29,016 bases of DNA from an uncultured Bacteroidales bacterium (GTDB lineage: Bacteria > Bacteroidota > Bacteroidia > Bacteroidales > P3): contig CAJUFX010000002.1 in the NCBI GenBank assembly GCA_910586395.1, positions 1-29,016 of the forward strand, written 5' to 3'. This document shows positions 15,540 to 23,034 of this stretch, piece after piece. The notes under the pieces are model-generated. The model saw nothing but the letters and a program-made list of their open reading frames with translations. It ran no database searches and was not told the DNA's origin. The stretch's first letter is position 1; each line of letters opens with the position of its first letter. A program made the translations under genes and the position numbers.

Positions 15540-15547
15540 CAAAGGTA
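15540..15547 (-). promoter_or_regulatory. -7 box for the T9SS-sorted protein gene
   Basis: TACCTTTG on the minus strand is a perfect TAnnTTTG match just upstream of the clustered ATG codons. No clear -33 TTTG is seen at the right distance. The message would have a very short leader. Confidence 0.45.
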
Positions 15548-15639
15548 AGAAATTTCTGACATATCCCTGTTAAAAACTCGTATCATACTGTCTAAAAATA
15601 TTTTATATGGTATTTTTCGTTTTTATGCCGCGATCTTCG

Positions 15640-15647
15640 TACCTTTG
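15640..15647 (+). promoter_or_regulatory. -7 box for rsmI
   Basis: TACCTTTG matches TAnnTTTG. A T-rich stretch (TTTTTCGTTTTT) lies in the -33 region. The predicted leader is about 45 nt to the ATG at 15,701. Confidence 0.5.
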
Positions 15648-15700
15648 CTTTCCGCACGGCCGTTCGGGGGCGGCGCGTGCCATGACAGCTGGGAAACACT

Positions 15701-16819
15701 ATGGGAAAACTCTTTTTGGTGCCTACACCGGTAGGCAATATGGCCGACATGACGTATCGGGCCGTCGAAGTCCTGAAATCGGTATCGCTGATTTTAGCCG
15801 AAGACACGCGCACGAGCGCGAAACTGCTGACGCATTACGGCATCACTACGCCTTGCAAGTCGTACCATCAATATAACGAACATCAGGTGCTGCCGGGCTT
15901 CGTGCGTTTGGTGCGGGAGGGCGGCGACATGGCCGTCATCACCGACGCGGGCACGCCGGGCATTTCCGACCCGGGCTTCCTGCTCGTGCGGGGCTGCCTG
16001 CAAGAGGGGTTGGAGGTGGAGTGCCTGCCGGGCGCCACGGCCCTGATTCCGGCCGTCGTACAATCGGGCTTCCCCTGCGAACGCTTTATTTTCGAAGGCT
16101 TCCTGCCGCATCAGAAAGGCCGAAAGGCCCGCATAGAGGCCCTGGCTTTGCAGGATAAGACGATGGTTCTCTACGAATCGCCCCACCGGCTGGTCAAGAC
16201 GCTGGAACAGTTGGCCGAAGCCTTGGGCGCGACCCGCGAGGCCTGTGTCTGCCGCGAGATTTCAAAGATTTATGCCGAGAGCCGCCGCGACACGCTGGCG
16301 AACCTCTGCATGCATTATGTCGCCAACCCGCCCAAGGGCGAAATCGTACTCGTCGTGGCGGGCCGTGAACAGCCGGCCTATACGTATGCCTATCCGCGGC
16401 CGGCTCTGACCGTGGATGTCCTTTGGGAAACGATATTGCCCGACGGAACACGCCACGTCCTGCTCGTCAAGCGGCGCCAGCCGCCTTTCGCCGACTGTTA
16501 CGCCCTGCCCGGCGGCTTTGTGGAGGAGGACGAGACGCTCGAATGGGCGGCCGGCCGCGAACTCAAAGAAGAAACCGGCCTGTGGTTCAAAGACTATGTG
16601 CCCGCTTTCCGGCCGTTCAAGCCGTACAGCCGCCCCGACCGCGACCCGCGCGGCCGCACGGTAAGCATGGTCTATACGGTCAGCGTGCGTCTCGAAAGCC
16701 TGCCGCCCGTCTCAGGCGGCGACGATGCCGCGGCGGCCGCTTGGTTCCCGCTGCCCGACCTACCGCCCCTGGCTTTCGACCACGCCGAAATCTGCCGCGA
16801 TTACTTCGCCGCCCGATAG
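15701..16819 (+). CDS. rsmI: 16S rRNA cytidine-2'-O-methyltransferase RsmI fused to a Nudix hydrolase
   Basis: 372 aa in one uninterrupted frame. Residues 1-230 or so are RsmI, which 2'-O-methylates C1402 of 16S rRNA: GKLFLVPTPVGNMADMTYRA, LILAEDTRTSAKLL, VITDAGTPGISDPGFLL, CLPGATALIPAVVQSGFP, FEGFLPHQKGRK, YESPHRLVKTLEQL and ISKIYAES, ending GEIVLVVAG. Residues 240-372 are a Nudix domain of the ADP-ribose/NrtR-like type: HVLLVKRRQPPFADCYALPGG, then the full Nudix box starting GFVEEDE and ending RELKEETGL (about 270-293), which fits G-x5-E-x7-R-E-x2-E-E-x-G. A standalone RsmI normally ends near 230-280, so the fusion is unusual. No stop or ribosome site separates the halves. Substrate of the Nudix part unknown. 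Confidence 0.93.
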   Translation: MGKLFLVPTPVGNMADMTYRAVEVLKSVSLILAEDTRTSAKLLTHYGITTPCKSYHQYNEHQVLPGFVRLVREGGDMAVITDAGTPGISDPGFLLVRGCLQEGLEVECLPGATALIPAVVQSGFPCERFIFEGFLPHQKGRKARIEALALQDKTMVLYESPHRLVKTLEQLAEALGATREACVCREISKIYAESRRDTLANLCMHYVANPPKGEIVLVVAGREQPAYTYAYPRPALTVDVLWETILPDGTRHVLLVKRRQPPFADCYALPGGFVEEDETLEWAAGRELKEETGLWFKDYVPAFRPFKPYSRPDRDPRGRTVSMVYTVSVRLESLPPVSGGDDAAAAAWFPLPDLPPLAFDHAEICRDYFAAR

Positions 16820-16828
16820 GGCATATGA

Positions 16829-18442
16829 TTAGTTATCCAACAATATGTTGAGGCGGGAGGCGGCTTCGTCCACGCCCATGAACGCCACGAGCGGAAAGAC
16901 GTTCGGGCCTTGGGCATTACCGGTCAGAGCCAGCCGGAACAGGCTCAGGACCTGTCCCATCGGATAGGCTTTTTCGCGGATAAAGGCGAGTGTGTCGTTT
17001 TCCATGATTGAACCGACGCCGGCGCTCCTGCCGACGCCCATGTCCGCGCCCGCGCCCGCCCACGGGCCCGCGCTCTGTTGTTTCATGAAGCCGAGCACTT
17101 GCCGCAAGGCTTCGCGATGCTCCGGCTTGTCGAATTTCTTAAGTCCGTTTTCTTGGTAGGTGTCGGGGCGCACGTATAACATGGCGGCCCAACCGGTGAT
17201 TTCGGCCGGAAAACAGACCCTCTCCTTGAACAATCCGGCGATTTCGGCCGCCGTGCTTTCGGTTATGCCGGCCGGGACTTTTGAGGCGGTTGAGGCGGTT
17301 GCAACGCTTGCGGCCATCGCGCCGTATTTCGCTTGCAGGTCTTTCAAAATCAGTTTCCCCAATGCTTCGTCCGACCGCATCCGCAAATACTGGGCGTTGA
17401 ACCAACGTGCCTTCTCGGGGTTGAAACGCGCGCCCGCCTTGCTCACCTTCTCGAGCGAAAACGCCTCCGCCAGTTCTGCCAAAGAGAACAATTCCTGTTC
17501 CGTGCCTGGATTCCAGCCCACGAGCGCCAGCATGTTCACGACCGCTTCCGGAAAGTAGCCTTCCTCGCGGTAACCTTTCGACATCTCGCCGCTCTTGGGG
17601 TCGTGCCATACGAGCGGAAACACCGGAAAGCCGAACTTGTCGCCGTCGCGCTTGCTGAGCTTTCCCTGGCCCTGCGGCTTGAGCAACAGCGGCAGGTGCG
17701 CGAAAGCCGGCCGGCTGTCCTGCCAGCCGAAAGCCTCGTAGAGCAGGTAGTGCAGCGGCAGGGACGGCAACCACTCTTCGCCGCGGATCACGTGCGTGAT
17801 TTGCATCAGGTGGTCGTCCACGATATTGGCCAGATGGTAGGTCGGCAGGCCGTCCGCGCTCTTGTACAGCACCTTGTCGTCCAGCGTTTCGGTGCTTACC
17901 TGCATTTTGCCGCGGATGAGGTCGTCCATCTCCACCGTCCGGTTTTCCGGCGTCTTGAACCGGATGACGTAAGCGTCGCCACGCGCGATACGCGCCTGCA
18001 CCTCTTCGGCCGGCAACGCCAACGACGTCTGCAACTTGGTGCGGCATTGGGCGTTGTAGGCAAAGGCTTCCCCTCGGCTTTCGGCCTCCCTGCGCAGGTT
18101 TTCCAACGTATCGGCCGTGTCAAAGGCGTAGTAGGCCATGCCCTTGGCTAAGAGTTCGTCAGCATACTGCTTGTAAATGGCCTTGCGCTCGCTCTGGCGG
18201 TAAGGCGCGTGCGGGCCGCCCTCGGAAACACCCTCGTCGGGTTTCAGGCCGCACCATTGCAAAGCCTCCATGATGTAGGCTTCCGCGCCCGGCACGAACC
18301 GCTGGCTGTCGGTATCTTCGATGCGGATAATGAACTTACCGCCGTTTTTCTTGGCGAACAGATAGTTGTAGAGGGCGGTGCGCAAACCGCCGATATGCAG
18401 CGGCCCGGTGGGGCTCGGCGCAAAACGGACACGACATTCCAT
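16829..18442 (-). CDS. gltX: Glutamyl-tRNA synthetase
   Basis: 537 aa. Class I synthetase that charges tRNA-Glu. The N-terminus is RVRFAPSPTGPLHIGGLRTALYNYLFAK with the HIGH-type motif HIGG. Next come IRIEDTDSQRFVPGAEAYIMEAL and HVIRGEEWLPSLPLH, and the KMSKS-type motif is KLSKRDGDKFG. The anticodon-binding C-terminal half follows. Two Ala/Gly/Ser/Thr-rich insertions are visible (about 375-392, ASVATASTASKVPAG; about 460-480, GPWAGAGADMGVGRSAG). They lie in the C-terminal half away from the catalytic motifs. Its stop is 9 bp from the convergent rsmI stop with no terminator hairpin between them. Confidence 0.96.
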   Translation of the reverse strand: MECRVRFAPSPTGPLHIGGLRTALYNYLFAKKNGGKFIIRIEDTDSQRFVPGAEAYIMEALQWCGLKPDEGVSEGGPHAPYRQSERKAIYKQYADELLAKGMAYYAFDTADTLENLRREAESRGEAFAYNAQCRTKLQTSLALPAEEVQARIARGDAYVIRFKTPENRTVEMDDLIRGKMQVSTETLDDKVLYKSADGLPTYHLANIVDDHLMQITHVIRGEEWLPSLPLHYLLYEAFGWQDSRPAFAHLPLLLKPQGQGKLSKRDGDKFGFPVFPLVWHDPKSGEMSKGYREEGYFPEAVVNMLALVGWNPGTEQELFSLAELAEAFSLEKVSKAGARFNPEKARWFNAQYLRMRSDEALGKLILKDLQAKYGAMAASVATASTASKVPAGITESTAAEIAGLFKERVCFPAEITGWAAMLYVRPDTYQENGLKKFDKPEHREALRQVLGFMKQQSAGPWAGAGADMGVGRSAGVGSIMENDTLAFIREKAYPMGQVLSLFRLALTGNAQGPNVFPLVAFMGVDEAASRLNILLDN

Positions 18443-18464
18443 AGGTCATTCAAATTCTGTAGTG

Positions 18465-18481
18465 CAAAGATAGTGAAAGGT
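18465..18481 (-). promoter_or_regulatory. gltX promoter core, same 17-mer as at proS
   Basis: Minus-strand ACCTTTCACTATCTTTG contains the perfect -7 box TATCTTTG (18,465-18,472). It equals the proS promoter core at 9,220-9,236. The start codon is 22 bp downstream of the box. No clear -33 TTTG at standard spacing. Confidence 0.55.
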
Positions 18482-18572
18482 AAGTATAAAATCCGTCAAA
18501 CTTGTTTGAGCGTATTTTGTCGAACCGCATCCTGTCTTCGTGTCAGCGATAGAGACAGTGCGAAATTTTCAC

Positions 18573-18580
18573 TAATTTTG
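18573..18580 (+). promoter_or_regulatory. -7 box for dinB
   Basis: TAATTTTG is a perfect TAnnTTTG match ending 6 bases before the dinB ATG at 18,587. This predicts a nearly leaderless message. The -33 region is poor, and no LexA-like dyad is obvious. Confidence 0.4.
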
Positions 18581-18586
18581 TTCAAT

Positions 18587-19723
18587 ATGGTTCCGGTGCG
18601 AAAAATCATACATATCGATATGGATGCGTTCTACGCCTCGGTGGAGCAACGCGACTTTCCGGCGTTGCGGGGCAAGCCGGTGGCCGTGGGGCGACCGGGG
18701 CCGCGCATGGTGGTCAGCACGGCCAGCTACGAGGCGCGACGCTACGGCGTGCGTTCGGCCCTGCCGTCGCTTGTGGCGCAACGGCTCTGTCCCGACTTGA
18801 TTTTCCAGCCGCCGCGTTTCGAAGTCTATAAGGCGGTCTCAATGCAGATTCGCAGTATCTTCCGCGAATATACCGATTTAGTGGAGCCGCTTTCGTTGGA
18901 CGAGGCCTATCTGGATGTGACCCAAGACTTGAAAAACGTGCGTTCGGCCACTTTGATTGCACGCGAAATCAAGGCCAAAATCAAAACAGAGACGGGTTTG
19001 ACCGCTTCGGCCGGCGTCTCTTACAATAAGTTTTTGGCCAAAATCGCATCCGATTACCGCAAGCCCGACGGGCTGTGCGTCATAGAACCCGCGGCCGCTT
19101 TGGACTTTATAGCCGCTCTGCCGATAGAAAAGTTTTACGGTGTGGGACAGGCTACGGCGCGCAAGATGCACGCCAACGGCATCGCGACCGGAGCGGACCT
19201 GCGCACCCGTTCCGAGATGGAACTCGTGCATCTGTTCGGCAAGGCGGGCCACTATTACTATGGCATCGCGCGGGGCATCGATACGCGCGAGGTCACGCCC
19301 GTGCGCGAGCGCAAGTCGTACAGCGTCGAAAACACCTATGTCCGCGACATTGTGACGAATTTCGAGCGTATTACGGAGCTGTACCGTCTGGAACAGCGGC
19401 TGTTCGGCCTGCTCGAACGCGATGGCGTCAGCGCGCGGACGCTCACGCTCAAAGTGCGTTACAACGATTTTACCGAGCAGAGCAAAAGCCGCACGTTCGC
19501 GTCCGAACCTTGGGGCTTTGAGGCTTGGCACCGTTGCACGGCCGAGTTGCGTCAGGCTTTTCCGTGGCAGGAGAAAGGCATCCGCCTCCTGGGATTGGGC
19601 GTCCACGGCCTCGTACCCCCTGCCGGAACAGCCGATGCCCACTCCGAAACAACTACTTCCCGCGGTTCCGACAAGAGGGTTGACTCAACATTTTCATCTC
19701 CCGTCGAACTAACATTGTTTTAA
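18587..19723 (+). CDS. dinB: DNA polymerase IV (Y family)
   Basis: 378 aa; error-prone translesion polymerase. The start MVPVRKIIHIDMDAFYASVEQRD is that of the family; longer in-frame starts run back into gltX and are rejected. Palm residues: IDMDAFYA and SLDEAYLDVT (catalytic Asp and Glu). Fingers: YEARRYGVRSALPS. Next come SAGVSYNKFLAKIASDYRKPDGL and the helix-hairpin-helix region FYGVGQATARKMHANGI, then a little-finger domain (SYSVENTYVRDI, LRLEQ-type segments). The last 40 or so residues are Ser/Thr-rich without the expected sliding-clamp peptide in an obvious form; the terminal VELTLF is the best candidate clamp-binding motif (it resembles QLxLF). It is the last gene before the repeat block. 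Confidence 0.95.
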   Translation: MVPVRKIIHIDMDAFYASVEQRDFPALRGKPVAVGRPGPRMVVSTASYEARRYGVRSALPSLVAQRLCPDLIFQPPRFEVYKAVSMQIRSIFREYTDLVEPLSLDEAYLDVTQDLKNVRSATLIAREIKAKIKTETGLTASAGVSYNKFLAKIASDYRKPDGLCVIEPAAALDFIAALPIEKFYGVGQATARKMHANGIATGADLRTRSEMELVHLFGKAGHYYYGIARGIDTREVTPVRERKSYSVENTYVRDIVTNFERITELYRLEQRLFGLLERDGVSARTLTLKVRYNDFTEQSKSRTFASEPWGFEAWHRCTAELRQAFPWQEKGIRLLGLGVHGLVPPAGTADAHSETTTSRGSDKRVDSTFSSPVELTLF

Positions 19724-19798
19724 ACAATCTTCTGATACAGTTACATAACAGCGATACCTTACTCGAAAAATACGGATACCAACCTGAATCAAGCTGTA

Positions 19799-20224
19799 CA
19801 TCCATTTGGCAACATCTTCCGTTAACGCGGAATTGCGTCGAACAGGTGGATAACAGAGAGGGGTTTGGAAAAGGATTTGTACTGAAACAGATGGAAGACG
19901 GAGAGGGTTTGGGGTAAGGATTTGTACTGAAACAGATGGAAGACGGAGAGGGGTTGGGGTAAGGATTTGTACTGAAACAGATGGAAGATAGAGAGCGAAA
20001 CAGAAAAAATACCGGAGCGAAAAGCAGGGAAATGAATTGGGGCGAAAAGCAGGGAAATGGATGCCGTTTTTTGAAACGACCGGAACGGGAAGTTTGAATG
20101 TAATATAGTGATAATGAAAATATTAAGCCATCGAACTACGTTCGAATTGGGTCAATTCCGGAACCTGCTCGATGAAGATACCGCCGGGGATGACGCCGCC
20201 GTAGTAGTCGGTTTCGATTTGGCC
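19799..20224 (-). repeat. 426-bp P-gene 3' block, right inverted copy
   Basis: Reverse complement of 1554-1934 with one extra 45-bp unit. It covers the last 34 codons of P2 and the downstream DNA, ending 75 bp after dinB. The stretch 19,724-20,122 therefore holds only repeat DNA and a short spacer, and I see no gene in it. Confidence 0.9.
19853..19987 (-). repeat. Three 45-bp tandem repeats downstream of P2
   Basis: Units at 19,853-19,897, 19,898-19,942 and 19,943-19,987. The first differs at several bases (GTTTGGAAAAGG for GTTGGGGTAAGG); the middle has one difference from the last (a T for a G in the G run). The left block has two units. Confidence 0.9.
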
Positions 20225-21016
20225 GTTACCGCCATACTTTGGAGAGCCGGATAACGTCCAGTCGGCCGCGCTAGTCGGGCCACCGGGATAAGTGTAGACC
20301 GTAGTTCCAGCAAGGAAGTTAAGAATGGTCGTGCCCGGCGTAGTAATTAAAGTCGTTTCATCATCTGTGTTACTCATTTTATCTCCGGCGGTATTGCAGT
20401 CAATACCACGAATATAAACAGATTTAAGAGCCTGTAATTGAACGTAAATATTGAATAGGTCGAGTATTTTGGCGGGATCTCCATTGATTGTTGTGTCGCG
20501 ATATTTTTGTGAAATACGAGAAGCATTGGAAAAGCCTGCGCTATAAGCGAATTCGGGACAAGAAGCGGCTTCAAACCAACCAGGATAATCTATAAATACT
20601 GCCTCGGGTTGGGCAGGCACTTGCAAGCAGTTCCCTATTGATGCACTTGCATATATCAAAGCCGGTATATTTGATCTTAGCAAGGGGTTGCTTGCCTCAT
20701 CACGCCCAGTGGCGTTTGTAGCGATACCGAAGGCAAAGTTCGATGCGTCTATCCCGGGAATTTTCCCCGCCGAAAAAGCGTCAATCCACCCGCCTTCAAA
20801 AATTAGAGATACTTTTAGAGGAATGGCGGTCTTATTGGTCAAAGCTGCTTGCGCTTCCTTCAACGTCATGTTTTTGTGTTCAATCACAAATGTTACTTTA
20901 CCGTCTATGACTTCTGCTGCCACAGCTTGTGGGGTAAGCCATGCTAAGCAGAGCAACACCGCCAACAGCGTCATCACACTGCAGAGCCATTTCGTAAATA
21001 AGCGTATGTTTTTCAT
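20123..21016 (-). CDS. Secreted protein P2, paralogue of P1
   Basis: 297 aa, unknown function. Same start MKNIRL as P1 and a signal peptide to about residue 34 (LLAVLLCLAWLTPQAVAA). Shared landmarks: GKVTFVIEHK, EAQAALTNKTAIPLKVSLIFEG, NFAFGIA, cysteines C130 and C153 (ASCPEFAY), LFNIYVQLQALKSVYIRGID, and DDETTLITTPGTTILNFL. It also has a DWTLSGSPKYGGNGQ stretch before the tail common to P1. Between the identical ends the two proteins are only moderately similar, with many gaps. Divergent from the DUF1016 gene and separated from it by the 445-bp block plus about 130 bp not present at P1. Confidence 0.8.
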   Translation of the reverse strand: MKNIRLFTKWLCSVMTLLAVLLCLAWLTPQAVAAEVIDGKVTFVIEHKNMTLKEAQAALTNKTAIPLKVSLIFEGGWIDAFSAGKIPGIDASNFAFGIATNATGRDEASNPLLRSNIPALIYASASIGNCLQVPAQPEAVFIDYPGWFEAASCPEFAYSAGFSNASRISQKYRDTTINGDPAKILDLFNIYVQLQALKSVYIRGIDCNTAGDKMSNTDDETTLITTPGTTILNFLAGTTVYTYPGGPTSAADWTLSGSPKYGGNGQIETDYYGGVIPGGIFIEQVPELTQFERSSMA

Positions 21017-21090
21017 AATCTAACTTATTTTCAGTTTGTTACACCGCAGTATCATTGCAAATTTTCTATGCGAGTTTGCGGTATATTCCA

Positions 21091-21108
21091 GTAAACTACT
21101 TGGTTTAC
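21091..21108. promoter_or_regulatory. Dyad upstream of P2, possible operator
   Basis: GTAAAC (21,091-21,096) and GTTTAC (21,103-21,108) form an inverted repeat with a 6-base centre, 75 bp before the P2 start. It lies in the 130-bp segment missing from the P1 leader, so P1 and P2 may be controlled differently. The same segment has GCGGCCGC twice (about 21,124 and 21,161). Confidence 0.4.
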
Positions 21109-21193
21109 ATAGTTTTCTTAATGGCGGCCGCACAAAAGCGCCGCGAAAAGGGGCTGTCGTTTGCCGCGGCCGCAGGCGCCCACAATCGGTTCG

Positions 21194-21639
21194 GCATCAG
21201 CGCACACGGGTGTCAAAAGCCACCTACACATGCTCCAATACCCTATAATCTGTCCCCGTGCGGACATGTGGCACCAATCGAAATTGGCGTCACGCCACAC
21301 AGAAACAGATAATTGCAGGCATAAAAGCCCATTATAAGCCCGTAAAATTACATATTCTGCCAATGTTTTCCAAAAAACGAATTAGTACTACCTATTTATA
21401 TAATGGCACAAAATACCGCTTTAGCAGGCCGTTTTATGACATCATGAAAAATCATGTCAAACGCCATTCAAAGTATTTCCGGCAGGACATTGCGGCAACC
21501 ATGCCCCGCACCGGCCTCTGGACATCGGCCTGCAGGCCTGTCGTACCGCGGCACCCGCCGTTTTTTTAAGTTAAAATCCGGGGACAAACGTATAAATATC
21601 ATACAAACCCATATAAACACAGACGGACATGGCGAAAAT
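21194..21639 (-). repeat. 445-bp conserved intergenic block, right inverted copy
   Basis: Reverse complement of 243-687 with about a dozen substitutions and one extra base. Its outer end runs 11 bases into the DUF1016 coding sequence (ATGGCGAAAAT), just as the left copy runs into the KilA-N remnant. The inner half, with the TTCG hairpin, is identical in both copies. In the middle CATGA and TCATG form an exact dyad that is imperfect on the left. Confidence 0.85.
21585..21617 (-). promoter_or_regulatory. Candidate promoter reading toward P2
   Basis: Minus-strand TACGTTTG (21,585-21,592) with TTTA (21,614-21,617) 21 bp upstream is the counterpart of 265-296. The predicted leader to P2 is about 570 nt. 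It begins within 50 bp of the divergent DUF1016 start, so the two promoters must overlap. Confidence 0.4.
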
Positions 21640-22741
21640 TATGGATAAATCTGTCGGTATATTGGATAAGGATTACGTTTTATGGATCAAGGAGCTTGTG
21701 AAGCGTTACCGTTGTAGCCAAATCAAAGCAGCGATAAAAGTGAATAAAGAACTGCTGCGTTATTACTGGGAACTTGGCAAAGACATAGAGCAAAAACAGG
21801 CGGACAATAAGTATGGCAGTAAGTTCTACGCCACACTGAGCCGCGACTTGCGCCATGAAATGCCCGGTGTTGAAGGGCTGTCAGAAACGTCAATCCGCTA
21901 TGCAAAACGTTTTTATATCCTTTACCAACAGCAGATTGCAATTCTTCCACAACTTGTGGAAGAATCAGAAAAGGCAAATCTTCCACAGCTTGCGGAAAGA
22001 TTGCATTCCGATTTATTCTCAATTCCTTGGGGGCATCACCGCTATATCATAGACAAATGCTCAAACGATTCAGACAAGGCTTTGTTCTATGTCCGCCAGA
22101 CATTGGGAAATGGCTGGAGCCGGGATATGTTGCTCAACATGTTGGGTTCGAATCTGTATGAGCGCAACGGCAAGGCTTTGACAAATTTCAAGAATACACT
22201 CCCTGCTGCGGACAGCGATTTGGCGCAGGAACTGACACGCGATCCATACGACTTCTCTTTCACGGGGTTACGTGGAAAATACAACGAGCGCATATTGAAA
22301 GACACGTTGCTCACCAACCTCACGAACTTTCTGTTGGAACTTGGTACGGGGTTCGCATACGTCGGCAAAGAGTTTCGTCTTCAAATATCTGAAAAAGAAA
22401 AATTTATAGACCTACTCTTTTATAATCTCAAATTATCATGTTATGTGGTGGTAGAAGTTAAAATCGGTGAGTTCGATTTTGCCGACGCCGGTCAGCTGGG
22501 CGGCTATGTGGTAGCTTGCAATCATCTACTCCGCAAGGAGGGACGCGATAATCCGACCATAGGGTTGCTTATTTGCAAGCAGAAAAACAATACTTTGGCC
22601 CAATATGCACTGGAGTCAAGCAACCAGCCCCTTGGAATATCCGAATATGAACTTGAAAAACTCTATCCCGAAAAGGTGGAAGGCACTATGCCGTCCATCA
22701 AAGAGATAGAAGCGCAACTGAATGTTCAAACAAACTGCTGA
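21629..22741 (+). CDS. DUF1016/YhcG-family PDDEXK nuclease-like protein
   Basis: 370 aa. The N-terminal DUF1016 part at about 13-150 has VKRYRCSQIKAAIKVNKELLRYYWELGKDI, then YGSKFYATLSRDLRHEMPGVEGLSETSIRYAKRFY. A middle region has IPWGHHRYIIDKC and ALFYVRQTLGNGWSRDML. The C-terminal nuclease fold has GKEFRLQISEKEKFIDLLFYN with an Asp near 261 and VEVKIG with E-x-K near 276-278, the PDDEXK signature, then DAGQLGGYV and GLLICK. Members are common in mobile islands, often near restriction-modification genes, and are thought to act on DNA; the exact role is unsettled. No restriction-modification genes are seen here. The start MAKI comes from the shared block; an internal ATG at 21,641 is possible. 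Confidence 0.93.
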   Translation: MAKIMDKSVGILDKDYVLWIKELVKRYRCSQIKAAIKVNKELLRYYWELGKDIEQKQADNKYGSKFYATLSRDLRHEMPGVEGLSETSIRYAKRFYILYQQQIAILPQLVEESEKANLPQLAERLHSDLFSIPWGHHRYIIDKCSNDSDKALFYVRQTLGNGWSRDMLLNMLGSNLYERNGKALTNFKNTLPAADSDLAQELTRDPYDFSFTGLRGKYNERILKDTLLTNLTNFLLELGTGFAYVGKEFRLQISEKEKFIDLLFYNLKLSCYVVVEVKIGEFDFADAGQLGGYVVACNHLLRKEGRDNPTIGLLICKQKNNTLAQYALESSNQPLGISEYELEKLYPEKVEGTMPSIKEIEAQLNVQTNC

Positions 22742-23034
22742 ATTTTCGTTGTACATCGATTTATTAGATGGCATAAAATATGTGGCTTGAACCGATTTTT
22801 GCCATGCTTAAAAGCGCATAAACGCCTTGAAATAGGAATAATCCGTAATTTTATTTAAATTTGCGGGTTTACATTGGGTGTCGTGTGGCGTGTCGGAGGC
22901 GGCATACACGGATTTTACGCCCTATGAAACAATGTTTTATTTTATAAAATTGAAAGTTCGGATGCCTGACCGGACGGACGCAAGGGCAGTGCCCTGCATC
23001 GTTCTCCGGTTTCGACATCGCAAAACTAATAGTT
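22742..23034 (+). other. Intergenic leader of P3
   Basis: No gene is seen. TAAATTTG at 22,856-22,863 is a perfect -7 box (no good -33), which would give a leader of about 165 nt for P3. The leader contains AGGGC...GCCCT (near 22,984-22,996), a short hairpin. It is not similar to the 445-bp block of P1 and P2. Confidence 0.35.
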
